A stretch of 64,000 bases of DNA from a bacterium (GTDB lineage: Bacteria; Bacteroidota; Ignavibacteria; Kapaibacteriales; UBA7675): NCBI GenBank assembly GCA_030430495.1, contig JAUIKM010000006.1, forward strand, positions 62,001-126,000, given 5' to 3'. Below are positions 36,434-44,627 of this stretch, piece by piece. The notes under the pieces are model-generated. The model was not told the DNA's origin and searched no databases. It saw only the letters and a list, made by a program, of their open reading frames with translations. The position numbers were made by a program, and so were the translations under genes. Within the stretch, counting starts at the first letter, position 1; every line of letters starts with the position of its first letter.

Positions 36434-36835
36434 TGATTTCTACTCCTCTGCAAGTGCTTGAAACATATTCGCCTTTGTGACAACTGAAGGCAGGCCGAGT
36501 GTGAAGTCGCATGGGCATTTGGTGTTGTACCTGGCGAATTTTCAGTTGTGTTGATCTGTCTAAACTAACAGAATTATCCAAATGCCAAACAATTGATCGT
36601 GGATAGTCAATTTTCCTCGGCTGTGGATTTTTTCCGATCGTTTCTCGCCGTCGCAAACCGGGAATATTCTTTAAGACTTCAGGTTGGAATAACCAAAAGA
36701 GTCAGTAAAATTTGACCGATATTTGACCAGTGAAATCTGGGAAGCCCACGACCAATATTTGACCTGAATTTGACCTTGTACACAAAAACAGTGGTGTTTT
36801 CAGTCATTTTACCCGCACCCAAAAACCCTTTAAAA
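36434..36835. other. Intergenic stretch upstream of the Cys-rich T9SS gene
   Basis: No gene is recognised in these 400 bases. Relatively AT-rich, it contains the paired ATTTGACC direct repeats at 36710-36775 (listed separately) and no other strong hairpin until the tRNA terminator. Confidence 0.5.
36710..36775. promoter_or_regulatory. Two pairs of 11-bp-phased ATTTGACC direct repeats
   Basis: Exact ATTTGACC octamers start at 36710, 36721, 36757 and 36768. Within each pair the starts are exactly 11 bp apart, and the pairs are 47 bp apart. The region lies upstream of the minus-strand Cys-rich T9SS gene and downstream of the tRNA-Arg terminator. The 11-bp phase matches that of the TACCCA pairs near the TPR-LuxR gene. 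A cooperative regulator site is inferred. Confidence 0.6.
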
Positions 36836-36863
36836 CGCAAAAACCCCGCATTGCTGCGGGGTT
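36836..36863 (-). terminator. Terminator after tRNA-Arg
   Basis: On the minus strand AAACCCCGCA and TGCGGGGTTT form a 10-bp stem with a 4-nt loop, followed by TTGCGTTTT. It begins a few bases past the tRNA 3' end. Confidence 0.85.
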
Positions 36864-36869
36864 TCTCGT

Positions 36870-36942
36870 GCGCCCGGGAGGATTCGAACCCCCAACCTTC
36901 TGATCCGTAGTCAGATGCTCTATCCAGTTGAGCTACAGGCGC
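36870..36942 (-). tRNA. tRNA-Arg (anticodon ACG)
   Basis: The reverse complement reads GCGCCTGTAGCTCAACTGGA, then an anticodon stem-loop TCTGA-CTACGGA-TCAGA, then GGTTCGAATCC in the T-arm, closing with GGGCGC. The 73-nt cloverleaf is complete with a 7-bp acceptor stem. The anticodon ACG is normally edited to ICG and reads CGU/CGC/CGA. The 3' CCA is not encoded. A terminator follows directly; rpsT is 20 bp upstream on the same strand. Confidence 0.97.
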
Positions 36943-36962
36943 AAAGTATTTCTGTTGTTAAC

Positions 36963-37223
36963 TCAGCCGTTCTTCAGGCTGTTAACATAACGCGCCAACT
37001 TCGACTTCTTGTTGGCCGCAAAGTTTTTGTGGATCACGCCGTGCGATGCAATGCGGTCCAGTACCTGCGTTGCCGTCTCCAGCGCCTTGCTGGCTTCTTC
37101 GTAATTCGTCGCTTCGCGCACGGCTTTCATAGCGCGTTTCGCTTTGACTTTTTGAAAGCGGTTGTAGGCGCGACGACGCTCGCTCTGGCGAATCCGTTTA
37201 ACGGCAGACTTGTGATTGGGCAT
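36963..37223 (-). CDS. rpsT: 30S ribosomal protein S20
   Basis: An 86-residue basic protein matching S20: MPNHKSAVKRIRQSERRRAYNRFQKVK at the N-terminus, then KAVREATNYEEASKALETATQVLDRIASHGVIHKNFAANKKSKLARYV. It binds 16S rRNA early in 30S assembly. Length and the N- and C-terminal basic helices are typical. It stands alone, divergent from the lipoprotein gene at 37415 and upstream of tRNA-Arg, with which it may share a transcript ending at the terminator at 36836. Confidence 0.97.
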   Translation of the reverse strand: MPNHKSAVKRIRQSERRRAYNRFQKVKAKRAMKAVREATNYEEASKALETATQVLDRIASHGVIHKNFAANKKSKLARYVNSLKNG

Positions 37224-37414
37224 GCGTTTTTTTGACTTACGATTGATTCTCAGTTAAATAGAGCCTGCAAAACTAATGCACTTTTCCGGCAAATGCAAGT
37301 GTTTTTTATGCGGTAATCTATTTTTTAGCCCATATTTTTGTTGTGCGAATTTAGTCATTCGCATCGTCCCGCGTGCGTCCCGCGCTTTTCTCCAGTCCGA
37401 AACCAGAGACCCCC

Positions 37415-38212
37415 ATGCATCGATCCCTGCTTACCATAGTCGTCGCCCTGCTTCCGGTCTTGATCTCTTCCTGCGGCGGCCCCCGCGTCAGCGAACGCGA
37501 TGAGGAAATACTGACTCTCCTCAAAGGTCGTCCCGTCAACGCCATGGAACTGAACCGCGACTGGCGCATGGGCAAAGCCGCCGAATTGCGCGCCGGCTCC
37601 GCGCTCTTCTACCAATTTGCCTGGCCGCAGTCCGCCGACGGCAAAGAACGCAACATCCGCGAGTTGCACCTCGTCGACGGCCAGGACTCGCAAATGACAG
37701 TCGACTATATCTTCCGCGTGTTCCACAGCGCCGACCGCAGCATATGCGTCGTCGCCATTCCGCCGCAGGAAACCTACGACTACGCCAAAGGTGAATATAC
37801 AATCTCCGTTCAGGGTACTTTTGCCGACGGCGAGGAATTCAACACCACGCCGCGGCAGCTCACCCTCAAATCCAACGTCGCGCGCATCTCCGCCCAGGAA
37901 CAGCAGCGCGAACGCGAACGTTTTGCCGCCTATTTACTCTTCTCCGGCGAAGAGGAATCATTCGACAGCGTCATGCCGGTTCTGCTCGAAAACCTCAGCT
38001 CCGGCGACGACGGCGAACACAACGTGCTCACGCGCATCCTCGACTCCTTCTTCCAGGCCAAACAGGTGCCCGCCGACCAGAAAGGCCTCTCTTTCGACAG
38101 CATTCTGCAGCTGGCCGGCGACCCGGAACTGACCACCGAGGAGCGTGACCTCGCGCTCAGCGCACTGCAGGAATTGTACTCGCGCGGACTTGAGCGGGTC
38201 AAACAAGAATAA
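37415..38212 (+). CDS. Lipoprotein, unknown function
   Basis: A 265-residue lipoprotein. MHRSLLTIVVALLPVLISSC is a signal with lipobox (ISSC). The mature part begins GGPRVSERDEEIL; the middle is beta-rich (YTISVQGTFADGEEFNTTPRQLTLKS), and the C-terminal third is helical and acidic (SFDSVMPVLLENL, ILDSFFQAKQVPADQ, LTTEERDLALSALQELYSRG). No family is recognised. The ORF-track start adds 14 residues before the signal; ATG 37415 is preferred. It is convergent with the FadL-like gene; a bidirectional-looking hairpin lies between them. Codon use is strongly GC-rich, with no GTTTAAC. Confidence 0.8.
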   Translation: MHRSLLTIVVALLPVLISSCGGPRVSERDEEILTLLKGRPVNAMELNRDWRMGKAAELRAGSALFYQFAWPQSADGKERNIRELHLVDGQDSQMTVDYIFRVFHSADRSICVVAIPPQETYDYAKGEYTISVQGTFADGEEFNTTPRQLTLKSNVARISAQEQQRERERFAAYLLFSGEEESFDSVMPVLLENLSSGDDGEHNVLTRILDSFFQAKQVPADQKGLSFDSILQLAGDPELTTEERDLALSALQELYSRGLERVKQE

Positions 38213-38242
38213 AAAAGGGGAAAACGCTTTCGCGGTTTCCCC
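38211..38242 (-). terminator. Terminator of the FadL-like operon
   Basis: GGGGAAAACGC and GCGGTTTCCCC form an 11-bp stem with one mispair. The T-run (TTTTTTATTC) is on the minus strand, so it terminates the minus-strand porin operon that ends at 38283. It also follows the plus-strand lipoprotein stop by 4 bp. Confidence 0.75.
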
Positions 38243-38260
38243 AAAATCCCCTCCAAAGGC

Positions 38261-38277
38261 AATTTCTTGTTTGTCAG
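38261..38277 (+). repeat. 3'-end element TTCTTGTTTGTCAG
   Basis: AATTTCTTGTTTGTCAG lies between the convergent lipoprotein and porin genes, in plus orientation, about 50 bp past the lipoprotein stop. Confidence 0.5.
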
Positions 38278-38282
38278 TGGGT

Positions 38283-39725
38283 TTACTGCCCGAAGCGAAT
38301 GTGAAATTGCAGAGCAACTTCCAGTGTCTGGTTATCGACCAGCGCCGAATTGGTCATCGCATCGCCGTAAGTGGTGCGCAGGAAACTGCCGGAGTAACTG
38401 CGAACCATCGTGTCGAAACGCGCATTCGGGGCCACGTAAATGCCCGCACCGGCCGAAATGACCTCGCGCGCCCCAGCAAAACTTTCGTCGGCATAAGGCG
38501 AGTCGTAGTGCGTAAAACCGCCGCGGACCACGATCGGCAGAACAGGGATGTTGTATTCCGCGCCGACGCCCCAGTTGAACTGGTTGTCCACCACGCGCTC
38601 GATTGAGCGGTTCAGCAGGGCCACCTCGTCTATCCCGTCCTCAAAGCTGATTTCGTTGAGCGTGCGGTACTCCGCCGCGCCGCTGATCACCAGGCCCTTG
38701 ATGTTGAACGAGATTCCCGAGCTGAACGTCCAGGCCGTCGAGATTTTGTAGTCGTTGAATCCCTCCGTCACGTCCTCGAACGCGTCGCCGTTGTCGAAGG
38801 TCGCCACGGCCGTGCGTGAGAAGTCTTCCTCCACCGTGTAGAACATCGGCGAGCTGATCGCAAAACCGAAGCGCATGATGTTGAGGTAGCGGCTCTGCAT
38901 CCCGAGCGTAAAGCCGAGACCGGCCAGATCCTGTTCGACGCGATCCACGACTGAGAGGCGGTCGAAGTCGACATTGGTAAAACCGACCGTGTCGAGTTCA
39001 TTGTACACGTTGTCCTGGTCGATTTCGACGTACTCGCGTTCGTATTTGTAGCTGCCCCAGTTGCCGCGGATCGCAAAACCGACGGCCAGGTTTTCTTCCA
39101 CGTCGAAGGCCATGCCGCCGGAGAGGCTGTGCAGGCCGCCCGATTCGCGCACGCCGGACTCCTGCAACAGTTGGCCGCCGATCGGCGTGAACATCGCGCC
39201 GTTGACCGTGTCCGCCAGGTAGAGGCGGTACGCGATGTTGTCGTCCGGCGAGCTGACAGAAGGCGCGCCGGCCGTCCACGAGGCGATAAGCGAGTTCTCG
39301 CTGTTGAAGCCGCTCAGCTCAAAAGTCTGGTTGAAGTCCGTGTCGAAGTTGTACACCAGGCTGATCGTGCCGTTGGCGACGTCGCTGGCGTCGAACTTGC
39401 CGGCATAGGCGACGTGGTTCAGCGCTGTTGAGTTGTCATCCACCGCAAAGGCATTGTTCAGGAAGAGACCGGTGTTTTCCGTGCTGTGCATCTGCATGCC
39501 CAGGCTGAATTCTTCGTTCGGAATCAGCGCCAGCCCGGCCGGGTTGATGTTCGTCGCGCCGAAGTCGTCGGCGATGCCCGCGTAGGCCAGTCCCAGCGCC
39601 CCGGCGCGCGCCGAAGGATAGGAGTGATTCAGACTCAGACGCACCGCGTCGTCGACGAACTGCGCCCGTGCGACGCCCGTGCCGCAGAGCAGTGCGAGCA
39701 GGAGAGTATAAAATGTGCGTTTCAT
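38283..39725 (-). CDS. FadL/OMPP1-like outer-membrane transport protein
   Basis: A 480-residue barrel protein. The signal peptide is MKRTFYTLLLALLCGTGVARAQ. The beginning of the mature protein (LSLNHSYPSARAGALGLAYAGIADDFGATNINPAGLALI) is the N-terminal hatch pattern of the OMPP1/FadL/TodX family, which carries hydrophobic molecules across the outer membrane. The rest alternates strands and turns (RFGFAISSPMFYTVEEDF, GISFNIKGLVISGAAEYRT, YNIPVLPIVVRGGFTHYD, AGAGIYVAP) and ends LQFHIRFGQ. The substrate is unknown. Its ATG overlaps the stop of the upstream Tyr/Trp/Ser-rich gene (ATGA), so the two are translationally coupled. Confidence 0.88.
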   Translation of the reverse strand: MKRTFYTLLLALLCGTGVARAQFVDDAVRLSLNHSYPSARAGALGLAYAGIADDFGATNINPAGLALIPNEEFSLGMQMHSTENTGLFLNNAFAVDDNSTALNHVAYAGKFDASDVANGTISLVYNFDTDFNQTFELSGFNSENSLIASWTAGAPSVSSPDDNIAYRLYLADTVNGAMFTPIGGQLLQESGVRESGGLHSLSGGMAFDVEENLAVGFAIRGNWGSYKYEREYVEIDQDNVYNELDTVGFTNVDFDRLSVVDRVEQDLAGLGFTLGMQSRYLNIMRFGFAISSPMFYTVEEDFSRTAVATFDNGDAFEDVTEGFNDYKISTAWTFSSGISFNIKGLVISGAAEYRTLNEISFEDGIDEVALLNRSIERVVDNQFNWGVGAEYNIPVLPIVVRGGFTHYDSPYADESFAGAREVISAGAGIYVAPNARFDTMVRSYSGSFLRTTYGDAMTNSALVDNQTLEVALQFHIRFGQ

Positions 39726-41461
39726 CGGTTCCCCTTGCGTTTGCGTCCGCCGGATGAAGATTTGCTGCTTTTGCTCGATCCGGACGAGCGCGACGGGCGC
39801 GCCGAGGATCCGCTGCTGCGCGATGAGGAGCGCGAACTGTTGACGTTGCTTTTACTCGATCCGGACGAGCGCGAAGTCGAGCCGACATTGGAGGGCGGCG
39901 CAGTGTTGCGGTTGCGCGAGCTGCTCGTTGTTTTCTGCTGCGCCGGCGGCGAGTATGAACGCGAACTGCCGGCATTGCTGCTGCCTGCCGCGCCGCTGTT
40001 TGTCGGCGGAGGAGAGTTCCACAAGTCGGTGCTGCTGTTGTTTTGTTCCGTCGTGGAGCTGCGCGCTGCGCCCGCATTTGAAGTGCCGGCATTGCGCCAT
40101 CTGTCGGTGCGTGCGTCGCGTGCTGCGCCCGAGTTATCGCTGGAGCCGCGCTGCGGTCCCTTTGCGCCGAAGAGCGGCTGCGACTGTGCGGCCGCGGCCG
40201 AAGTATTCGGCGCTCCGGCGGCGTTCGGGTTGGACGAGCGCGTTTGTGTGCGGGCCCAGGAATCAGCGGAACGCGGATTGGCGTCCGGCTGCACATTGCT
40301 GCCGGAACTGCCGAAGGGACTGTTGCCCGGGCGCGTGTCGCTTGCCGTGGCGGCGCCCGAACCGAGTGTGCGCGTGCGCGGCGAACTCGGCGCAGCCTGC
40401 ACCGGCCCGTCCATCTCTCCAAACTGGCCGGAGCTGCCGGCCGTCCCTGCGGCGCTGCTCGCAACATCGCCCGTATGAGTGCGCGCCGAGGTGGCGCTGC
40501 CGAACTCCGACATACCGACGCTGCGGGAGCGGGTGTTGACATCGCCGCCGTCTGAACCGACCGGCGTGTTTGATCCGCGACCTGTACCGGCTATTCCACG
40601 CCCGCGTCCGCCGCTGCCGCCCGACTGGCGCGTTACGCCGCCCGCCGTCGCTCCGACGCCGGAATTGGCGCCGAAATCGCGGTAGCTGCGTTCGCTTTTG
40701 GGGCGGTCATTGTCGTAGTAGTGGCCGTGTCCGTGATAGTGCCCGTAGTAGTGGTTGTGGCCGTACCAGTGGTTCCAGCCCCGGTAGTAGCGCGGATAAC
40801 AGTCATAGAACGCAAAGTAGTTCGGCCCGTACCAGGGCGAGCAGCCCGGCGCGTAATACCAGTCGTTGTACCACGGACGGCAGGCCAGGCTGTAGGGGCG
40901 CAGGACGGGGCGGTAGCAGTAGTAGTCGTCCCAATAGTAGCTGCCGCTGTAGTACGACGCCCCCCACCAGTATTGCGGATGTCCCAGCGCCAGGCTCACC
41001 GACCAGCCCGGACGGTAGTTCCAGGCGTGGTAACGCGGGCCGTAGGAAGTACGCCAGGAGTTGCCGCCGAAATAATTCGGATCGGAGTAGTCGTAGTAAT
41101 TTTCGATGTAGACGTTCGCGCCCTCATTGTACAGCGGGTCCGCCGCGTAGTTGATGTTGTCATTGGACGCGCCGGCGTAGGTCGGCTGCGCTTCGGCGTC
41201 CCAGTCGCGCAGGGCCGCGGCCTGTCCGGCGTTCGGGTTGACGTCGGCGGGCGAGTAGTAGTTGCCGCCGTCTGCGTCGGGCGCGTCGGCAGGCGGCAGG
41301 GCGGCGTCGGAGACGTCGACCTCCGCTTCGGCGTACTGCTCGCCGCGGTCGGGATCGTTGTTGTAGCCAAAGTAGGAATTCTGTGTACCGGCGCATGCCT
41401 GGACGCCGATCGACAGAATCGCCGCAAAAGTAGGCAGCAGGATATGTCGCAATTTTCTCAT
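39722..41461 (-). CDS. Tyr/Trp-rich, Ser-rich exported protein (probable lipoprotein)
   Basis: A 579-residue protein with strong composition bias. MRKLRHILLPTFAAILSIGVQAC is a signal, with Cys23 a possible but atypical lipidation site (VQAC). Residues ~110-250 are extremely rich in Tyr, Trp, Asn, Gly and His (GNSWRTSYGPRYHAWNYRPGW, WYGHNHYYGHYHGHGHYY). Residues ~260-560 are Ser/Gly/Ala/Pro low-complexity, ending in a Ser/Arg/Lys-rich tail (SSRSSGSSARPSRSS) and RKRKGNR. No catalytic domain is seen. It is the first gene of a two-gene operon with the FadL-like porin, overlapping by 4 bp. A surface, adhesive or metal-binding matrix role is guessed. Confidence 0.8.
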   Translation of the reverse strand: MRKLRHILLPTFAAILSIGVQACAGTQNSYFGYNNDPDRGEQYAEAEVDVSDAALPPADAPDADGGNYYSPADVNPNAGQAAALRDWDAEAQPTYAGASNDNINYAADPLYNEGANVYIENYYDYSDPNYFGGNSWRTSYGPRYHAWNYRPGWSVSLALGHPQYWWGASYYSGSYYWDDYYCYRPVLRPYSLACRPWYNDWYYAPGCSPWYGPNYFAFYDCYPRYYRGWNHWYGHNHYYGHYHGHGHYYDNDRPKSERSYRDFGANSGVGATAGGVTRQSGGSGGRGRGIAGTGRGSNTPVGSDGGDVNTRSRSVGMSEFGSATSARTHTGDVASSAAGTAGSSGQFGEMDGPVQAAPSSPRTRTLGSGAATASDTRPGNSPFGSSGSNVQPDANPRSADSWARTQTRSSNPNAAGAPNTSAAAAQSQPLFGAKGPQRGSSDNSGAARDARTDRWRNAGTSNAGAARSSTTEQNNSSTDLWNSPPPTNSGAAGSSNAGSSRSYSPPAQQKTTSSSRNRNTAPPSNVGSTSRSSGSSKSNVNSSRSSSRSSGSSARPSRSSGSSKSSKSSSGGRKRKGNR

Positions 41462-41613
41462 CTCAATACCTCGTTAGTGTGGGCCGCTTGTTCATCTGTT
41501 CCGTCCATGCCCGGAATCCGATGAATGCGGTCGCAACATACGGACGATCGTGCTACTTGTATAGTCCGCATCAATCGGCGGGCGCTGCGACTATATCGAT
41601 GGCGCGCCTCGGC

Positions 41614-42309
41614 CTATTTCTGACGAGCCCCTTTTTGATACATTTTGGCCAGTTCCGCGATGGGGCGGCCGAGTTTCCAGGCTGAGTAAAGTCGGATATT
41701 GCGCAACATCTGGCGCAGCGGTCCGCGTTCCGCAAATCGCCGCGCCGAGGTGGTAATCTCCGCGTCCAGATACGCCAGCTTCGCGCGGCGGCGGATCTCG
41801 CCGAAGAGCAGGACGTCCTCAAACAGCGGCACTTCCGCGAAGCCGCCGCACTCCTCGTAGAAGGCGCGCCGAATCACAAGTCCCTGATCGCCGAAGCGCG
41901 TCAGCGGCGTGTCGAGCCGCGCAGCCAGCGCAAAGAGTTTCAGCCACGGATGCTCGCTGTCGAAGCGCAGCCTGAAAGTCGCCGCCTGAAGCCCCGCCGC
42001 CTGAAAACCGCGCAGCGTCGCCTCCAGCTCGTCAGCGGGCAGACTGTCGGCGTGCAGGAAAACGAGCGTCTGCGCACTGCTCGCCGCCGCGCCGCGCCGC
42101 ATCTGGACGCCGCGCCCGCGCGCCGACCGTATCAGGCGGACCTGCGCATGTGCGGCTGCAATACGCTGCGACAGCTCGATGGTTCCGTCGCTGCTGCCCC
42201 CGTCGACTAACAAAATTTCTGCATCTGCAAGGGGAAGCAGACGGTCGACGAGGCGCGCTAAAAAGTGCCGTTCATTGAGCACGGGAATAACGAATGCAAT
42301 CTGCGGCAT
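41614..42309 (-). CDS. Family 2 glycosyltransferase, TIGR04283-like
   Basis: A 231-residue GT-A glycosyltransferase. PQIAFVIPVLNERHFLARLVDRLLPL is the nucleotide-sugar binding start, ILLVDGGSSDGTIEL holds the first acidic motif, and GRGVQMRRGAAASSAQTLVFLHADSLPAD contains the HAD metal site. The later GDQGLVIRRAFYEECGGFAEVPLFEDV is characteristic of the TIGR04283 group, which I recall as an unassigned family in cyanobacteria and others. No membrane anchor. The ORF-track start adds 44 residues; the family begins at the ATG of MPQIAF. It is divergent from nuoF. The acceptor is unknown. Confidence 0.88.
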   Translation of the reverse strand: MPQIAFVIPVLNERHFLARLVDRLLPLADAEILLVDGGSSDGTIELSQRIAAAHAQVRLIRSARGRGVQMRRGAAASSAQTLVFLHADSLPADELEATLRGFQAAGLQAATFRLRFDSEHPWLKLFALAARLDTPLTRFGDQGLVIRRAFYEECGGFAEVPLFEDVLLFGEIRRRAKLAYLDAEITTSARRFAERGPLRQMLRNIRLYSAWKLGRPIAELAKMYQKGARQK

Positions 42310-42507
42310 GAATGTGAAAAACTCCGGCTGGAAAGGAGGCGTTCGATTCTTGCCGAAGTGACGGCAAAAATGTAACTTGCGTGCTTGCGGCGGGTACGGA
42401 GTCGGCCCGCTGCGCGTCGCTTCTCCGCGATTCCCCAGCATTTCAACCTATGTCGTCCGCCGCGCCTCAGAGTGCGTTCGGGCGCCAAGCGTCAAGAGCA
42501 GAGCACT

Positions 42508-43845
42508 ATGTCCAAACACCCCAAACTGGTCATTCCCGCAATTGCAAACCTGAGCGACATTGATGTCTACCTGGCCAACGGCGGTTTTGAGGCGTATCGC
42601 AAAGCGGTCGCCACGAGCCCCGACGAGGTCATCAATGTTGTCAAAGCGTCCAATCTGCGTGGCCGCGGCGGCGCGTGTTTTCCGACCGGCCTGAAGTGGA
42701 GCTTCATGCCCAAAGACACGGACAAGCCCAAGTACCTGGTGGTCAACGGCGATGAGTCCGAGCCGGGATCGTTCAAGGATCGTCAGATCTTTGAAGACAA
42801 CCCGATGCAGATGATCGAGGGCATCATGATCGCCGGGTATGCGATGGGCGTCAGGGCCGCCTACGTGTACATCCGCGGCGAATACCACCGCTGGGTGCGC
42901 CTGGTTGAAAAAGCCGTGGCGACCTGCTACGAGCGCGGTTTCATCGGCGAGAAGATGAAACAAACCTTCGGCCACGACTACACCATCGACATCGTGGTGC
43001 ACAAGGGCGCCGGCGCGTATATCTGCGGCGAAGAAACGTCGATGCTCAACTCGCTCGAAGGCGAACGCGGTTACCCGCGCATCAAACCGCCGTTCCCGGC
43101 GCAGAAAGGCGCCTGGGGCATGCCGACGACGGTCAACAACGTCGAGACGCTCGCGACCGTGCCGGCGATCATCAACATGGGCGGCGAAGCCTACAGTAAA
43201 ATCGGCGCGGCGGGGCACCCCGGCACGCTGCTCTTCGGCGTCAGCGGCCACGTCAACAAACCCGGCGTCTACGAACTGGCGACGGGCATTCCGCTGCGCG
43301 AACTGATTAACGACGTCTGCGGCGGCGTCCCCGGCGGCAAAGCCGTCAAAGCCGTTATCCCCGGCGGCAGCTCCATGCCGCCGCTGACGGGCGACGAAGT
43401 CGACTCGGCCCTGATGGACAACGAGTCGCTCAAGAAAATCGGCACCTACATCGGCACCGGCGGCGTGATGGTGATGGACGAAGACACGGACATTCCGGCC
43501 GTGACGCTGCGCATAGCGCACTTCTACCACCACGAGTCCTGCGGTCAGTGCACACCCTGCCGCGAAGGCGCAGGCTGGGTTGAAAAAGTACTCAAACGCA
43601 TCGTGGCCGGCAACGGCACCAGCAAAGACCTGGATCTGCTCGTCAGCGTGTGCAACAATATCGACGGCAACACGATCTGCGCGCTGGGTGAAGCCATCGC
43701 CTGGCCCGTACGCGGTTTTGTGACCAAGTTCCGTTCGGAATTCGAACAGCGCGTCAAGGCGTCGCGCAACTATGTTCCGCTCAACGTCGTGCACGGCGTG
43801 CAGCACCGCGCCAAAGTGCTCGAAACGGTCCAGACATCCGCGTGA
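42508..43845 (+). CDS. nuoF: NADH-quinone oxidoreductase subunit F (NADH/FMN-binding)
   Basis: A 445-residue flavoprotein, the 51-kDa subunit of complex I that takes electrons from NADH. Seen are the FMN/NADH motifs RGRGGACFPTGLKWSF and NGDESEPGSFKDR, the GAGAYICGEETSMLNSLEG block, and the 4Fe-4S site ESCGQCTPCREGAGW with a later Cys in NTICALGEA. Length is typical for NuoF. I use the ATG of MSKHPKLV; the ORF track adds 41 residues upstream. It appears alone, with no nuoE or nuoG beside it in the window. A homologous diaphorase subunit of a hydrogenase or formate dehydrogenase is possible, but the length and lack of extra domains favour NuoF. A terminator follows. Confidence 0.9.
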   Translation: MSKHPKLVIPAIANLSDIDVYLANGGFEAYRKAVATSPDEVINVVKASNLRGRGGACFPTGLKWSFMPKDTDKPKYLVVNGDESEPGSFKDRQIFEDNPMQMIEGIMIAGYAMGVRAAYVYIRGEYHRWVRLVEKAVATCYERGFIGEKMKQTFGHDYTIDIVVHKGAGAYICGEETSMLNSLEGERGYPRIKPPFPAQKGAWGMPTTVNNVETLATVPAIINMGGEAYSKIGAAGHPGTLLFGVSGHVNKPGVYELATGIPLRELINDVCGGVPGGKAVKAVIPGGSSMPPLTGDEVDSALMDNESLKKIGTYIGTGGVMVMDEDTDIPAVTLRIAHFYHHESCGQCTPCREGAGWVEKVLKRIVAGNGTSKDLDLLVSVCNNIDGNTICALGEAIAWPVRGFVTKFRSEFEQRVKASRNYVPLNVVHGVQHRAKVLETVQTSA

Positions 43846-43876
43846 GGCGCCGTGCCGAGCATATGACCACTTCCAC

Positions 43877-43906
43877 AAGCCGCTCCGACCGGGGTGGCTT
43901 TTTTCT
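43877..43906 (+). terminator. Terminator after nuoF
   Basis: AAGCCGCTCC and GGGGTGGCTT pair over a 4-nt loop with minor mispairs, followed by TTTTTTCTTGTG, about 30 bp past the nuoF stop. The tail resembles the CTTTTTTCTTxTG part of the recurrent 3'-end element. Confidence 0.85.
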
Positions 43907-44006
43907 TGTGCGGCGTCGCGAATGCGCGGCCGCCTTGTCCGGTGTGTTTTACATGTTTAACTGCGCGACAAACAAACAGTGCGCATTAACGGCGGGGCGG
44001 TGTTAA

Positions 44007-44627
44007 ATGTCGGCTTCCGACGACAAACGGCACATCGGAATTGTGGGCGGGACGTTTGATCCGGTCCACCTGGGGCATCTCATGATCGCCGAGCAGTTTG
44101 CCGATTGCGTCGGACTGGACCGCGTGATTCTCGTGCCGGCTTCGCGTTCGCCCTTTAAAGTCGATTCGCCCAATGTGTCCAGCCCGTCGCACCGTCTGGC
44201 GATGCTGCAACGCGCCATCGGCGGCAACCCGCGTTTCAGCCTGGACGAGTGGGAATTGCGCCGCGGCGGCACGTCGTACACCATCGACACCGTTGAACAT
44301 TTTAGACGGCAGTTTCCCGACGCTGAACTCTTTTTGTTAATCGGCGCGGACCAGGCGCGACAGTTTCACGAGTGGCGCGACCGCCGCCGGATTTTAACCA
44401 TGACGCAGTTGTGCATCGTGCGGCGGCACGGCACGCGGCTGGATGTTCGCGTGCAGCAGGAACTGACGCTCGGCGGGCGCCCGCCCATTTTGGTCGACTG
44501 CCCCTTGCTGGAACTGTCGTCAACGGAAATACGGCGGCGCGTGGCGGCGGGGCGATCGATTCGCTACTTGACACCGGACGCGGTGGCGGACTATATTTAC
44601 GAGCATTCACTCTACCGGGACCGATGA
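44007..44627 (+). CDS. nadD: Nicotinate-nucleotide adenylyltransferase
   Basis: A 206-residue nucleotidyltransferase of the HIGH family. The N-terminal GIVGGTFDPVHLGHLMIAEQF has the (H/T)xGH site; VILVPASRSPFK, FLLIGADQARQFHEWRD and the C-terminal LELSSTEIRRRVAAG (SSTxIR motif) identify NadD, which adenylates nicotinate mononucleotide in NAD synthesis. Length is as expected. Its TGA stop overlaps the ATG of the ABC permease gene (ATGA), an unexpected coupling. Confidence 0.95.
   Translation: MSASDDKRHIGIVGGTFDPVHLGHLMIAEQFADCVGLDRVILVPASRSPFKVDSPNVSSPSHRLAMLQRAIGGNPRFSLDEWELRRGGTSYTIDTVEHFRRQFPDAELFLLIGADQARQFHEWRDRRRILTMTQLCIVRRHGTRLDVRVQQELTLGGRPPILVDCPLLELSSTEIRRRVAAGRSIRYLTPDAVADYIYEHSLYRDR

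Noticed and set aside
42448-43878. Minus-strand 476-codon ORF opposite nuoF
   Set aside because: It is a shadow created by GC-rich codons; the plus strand encodes an unmistakable NuoF with Fe-S and FMN motifs.
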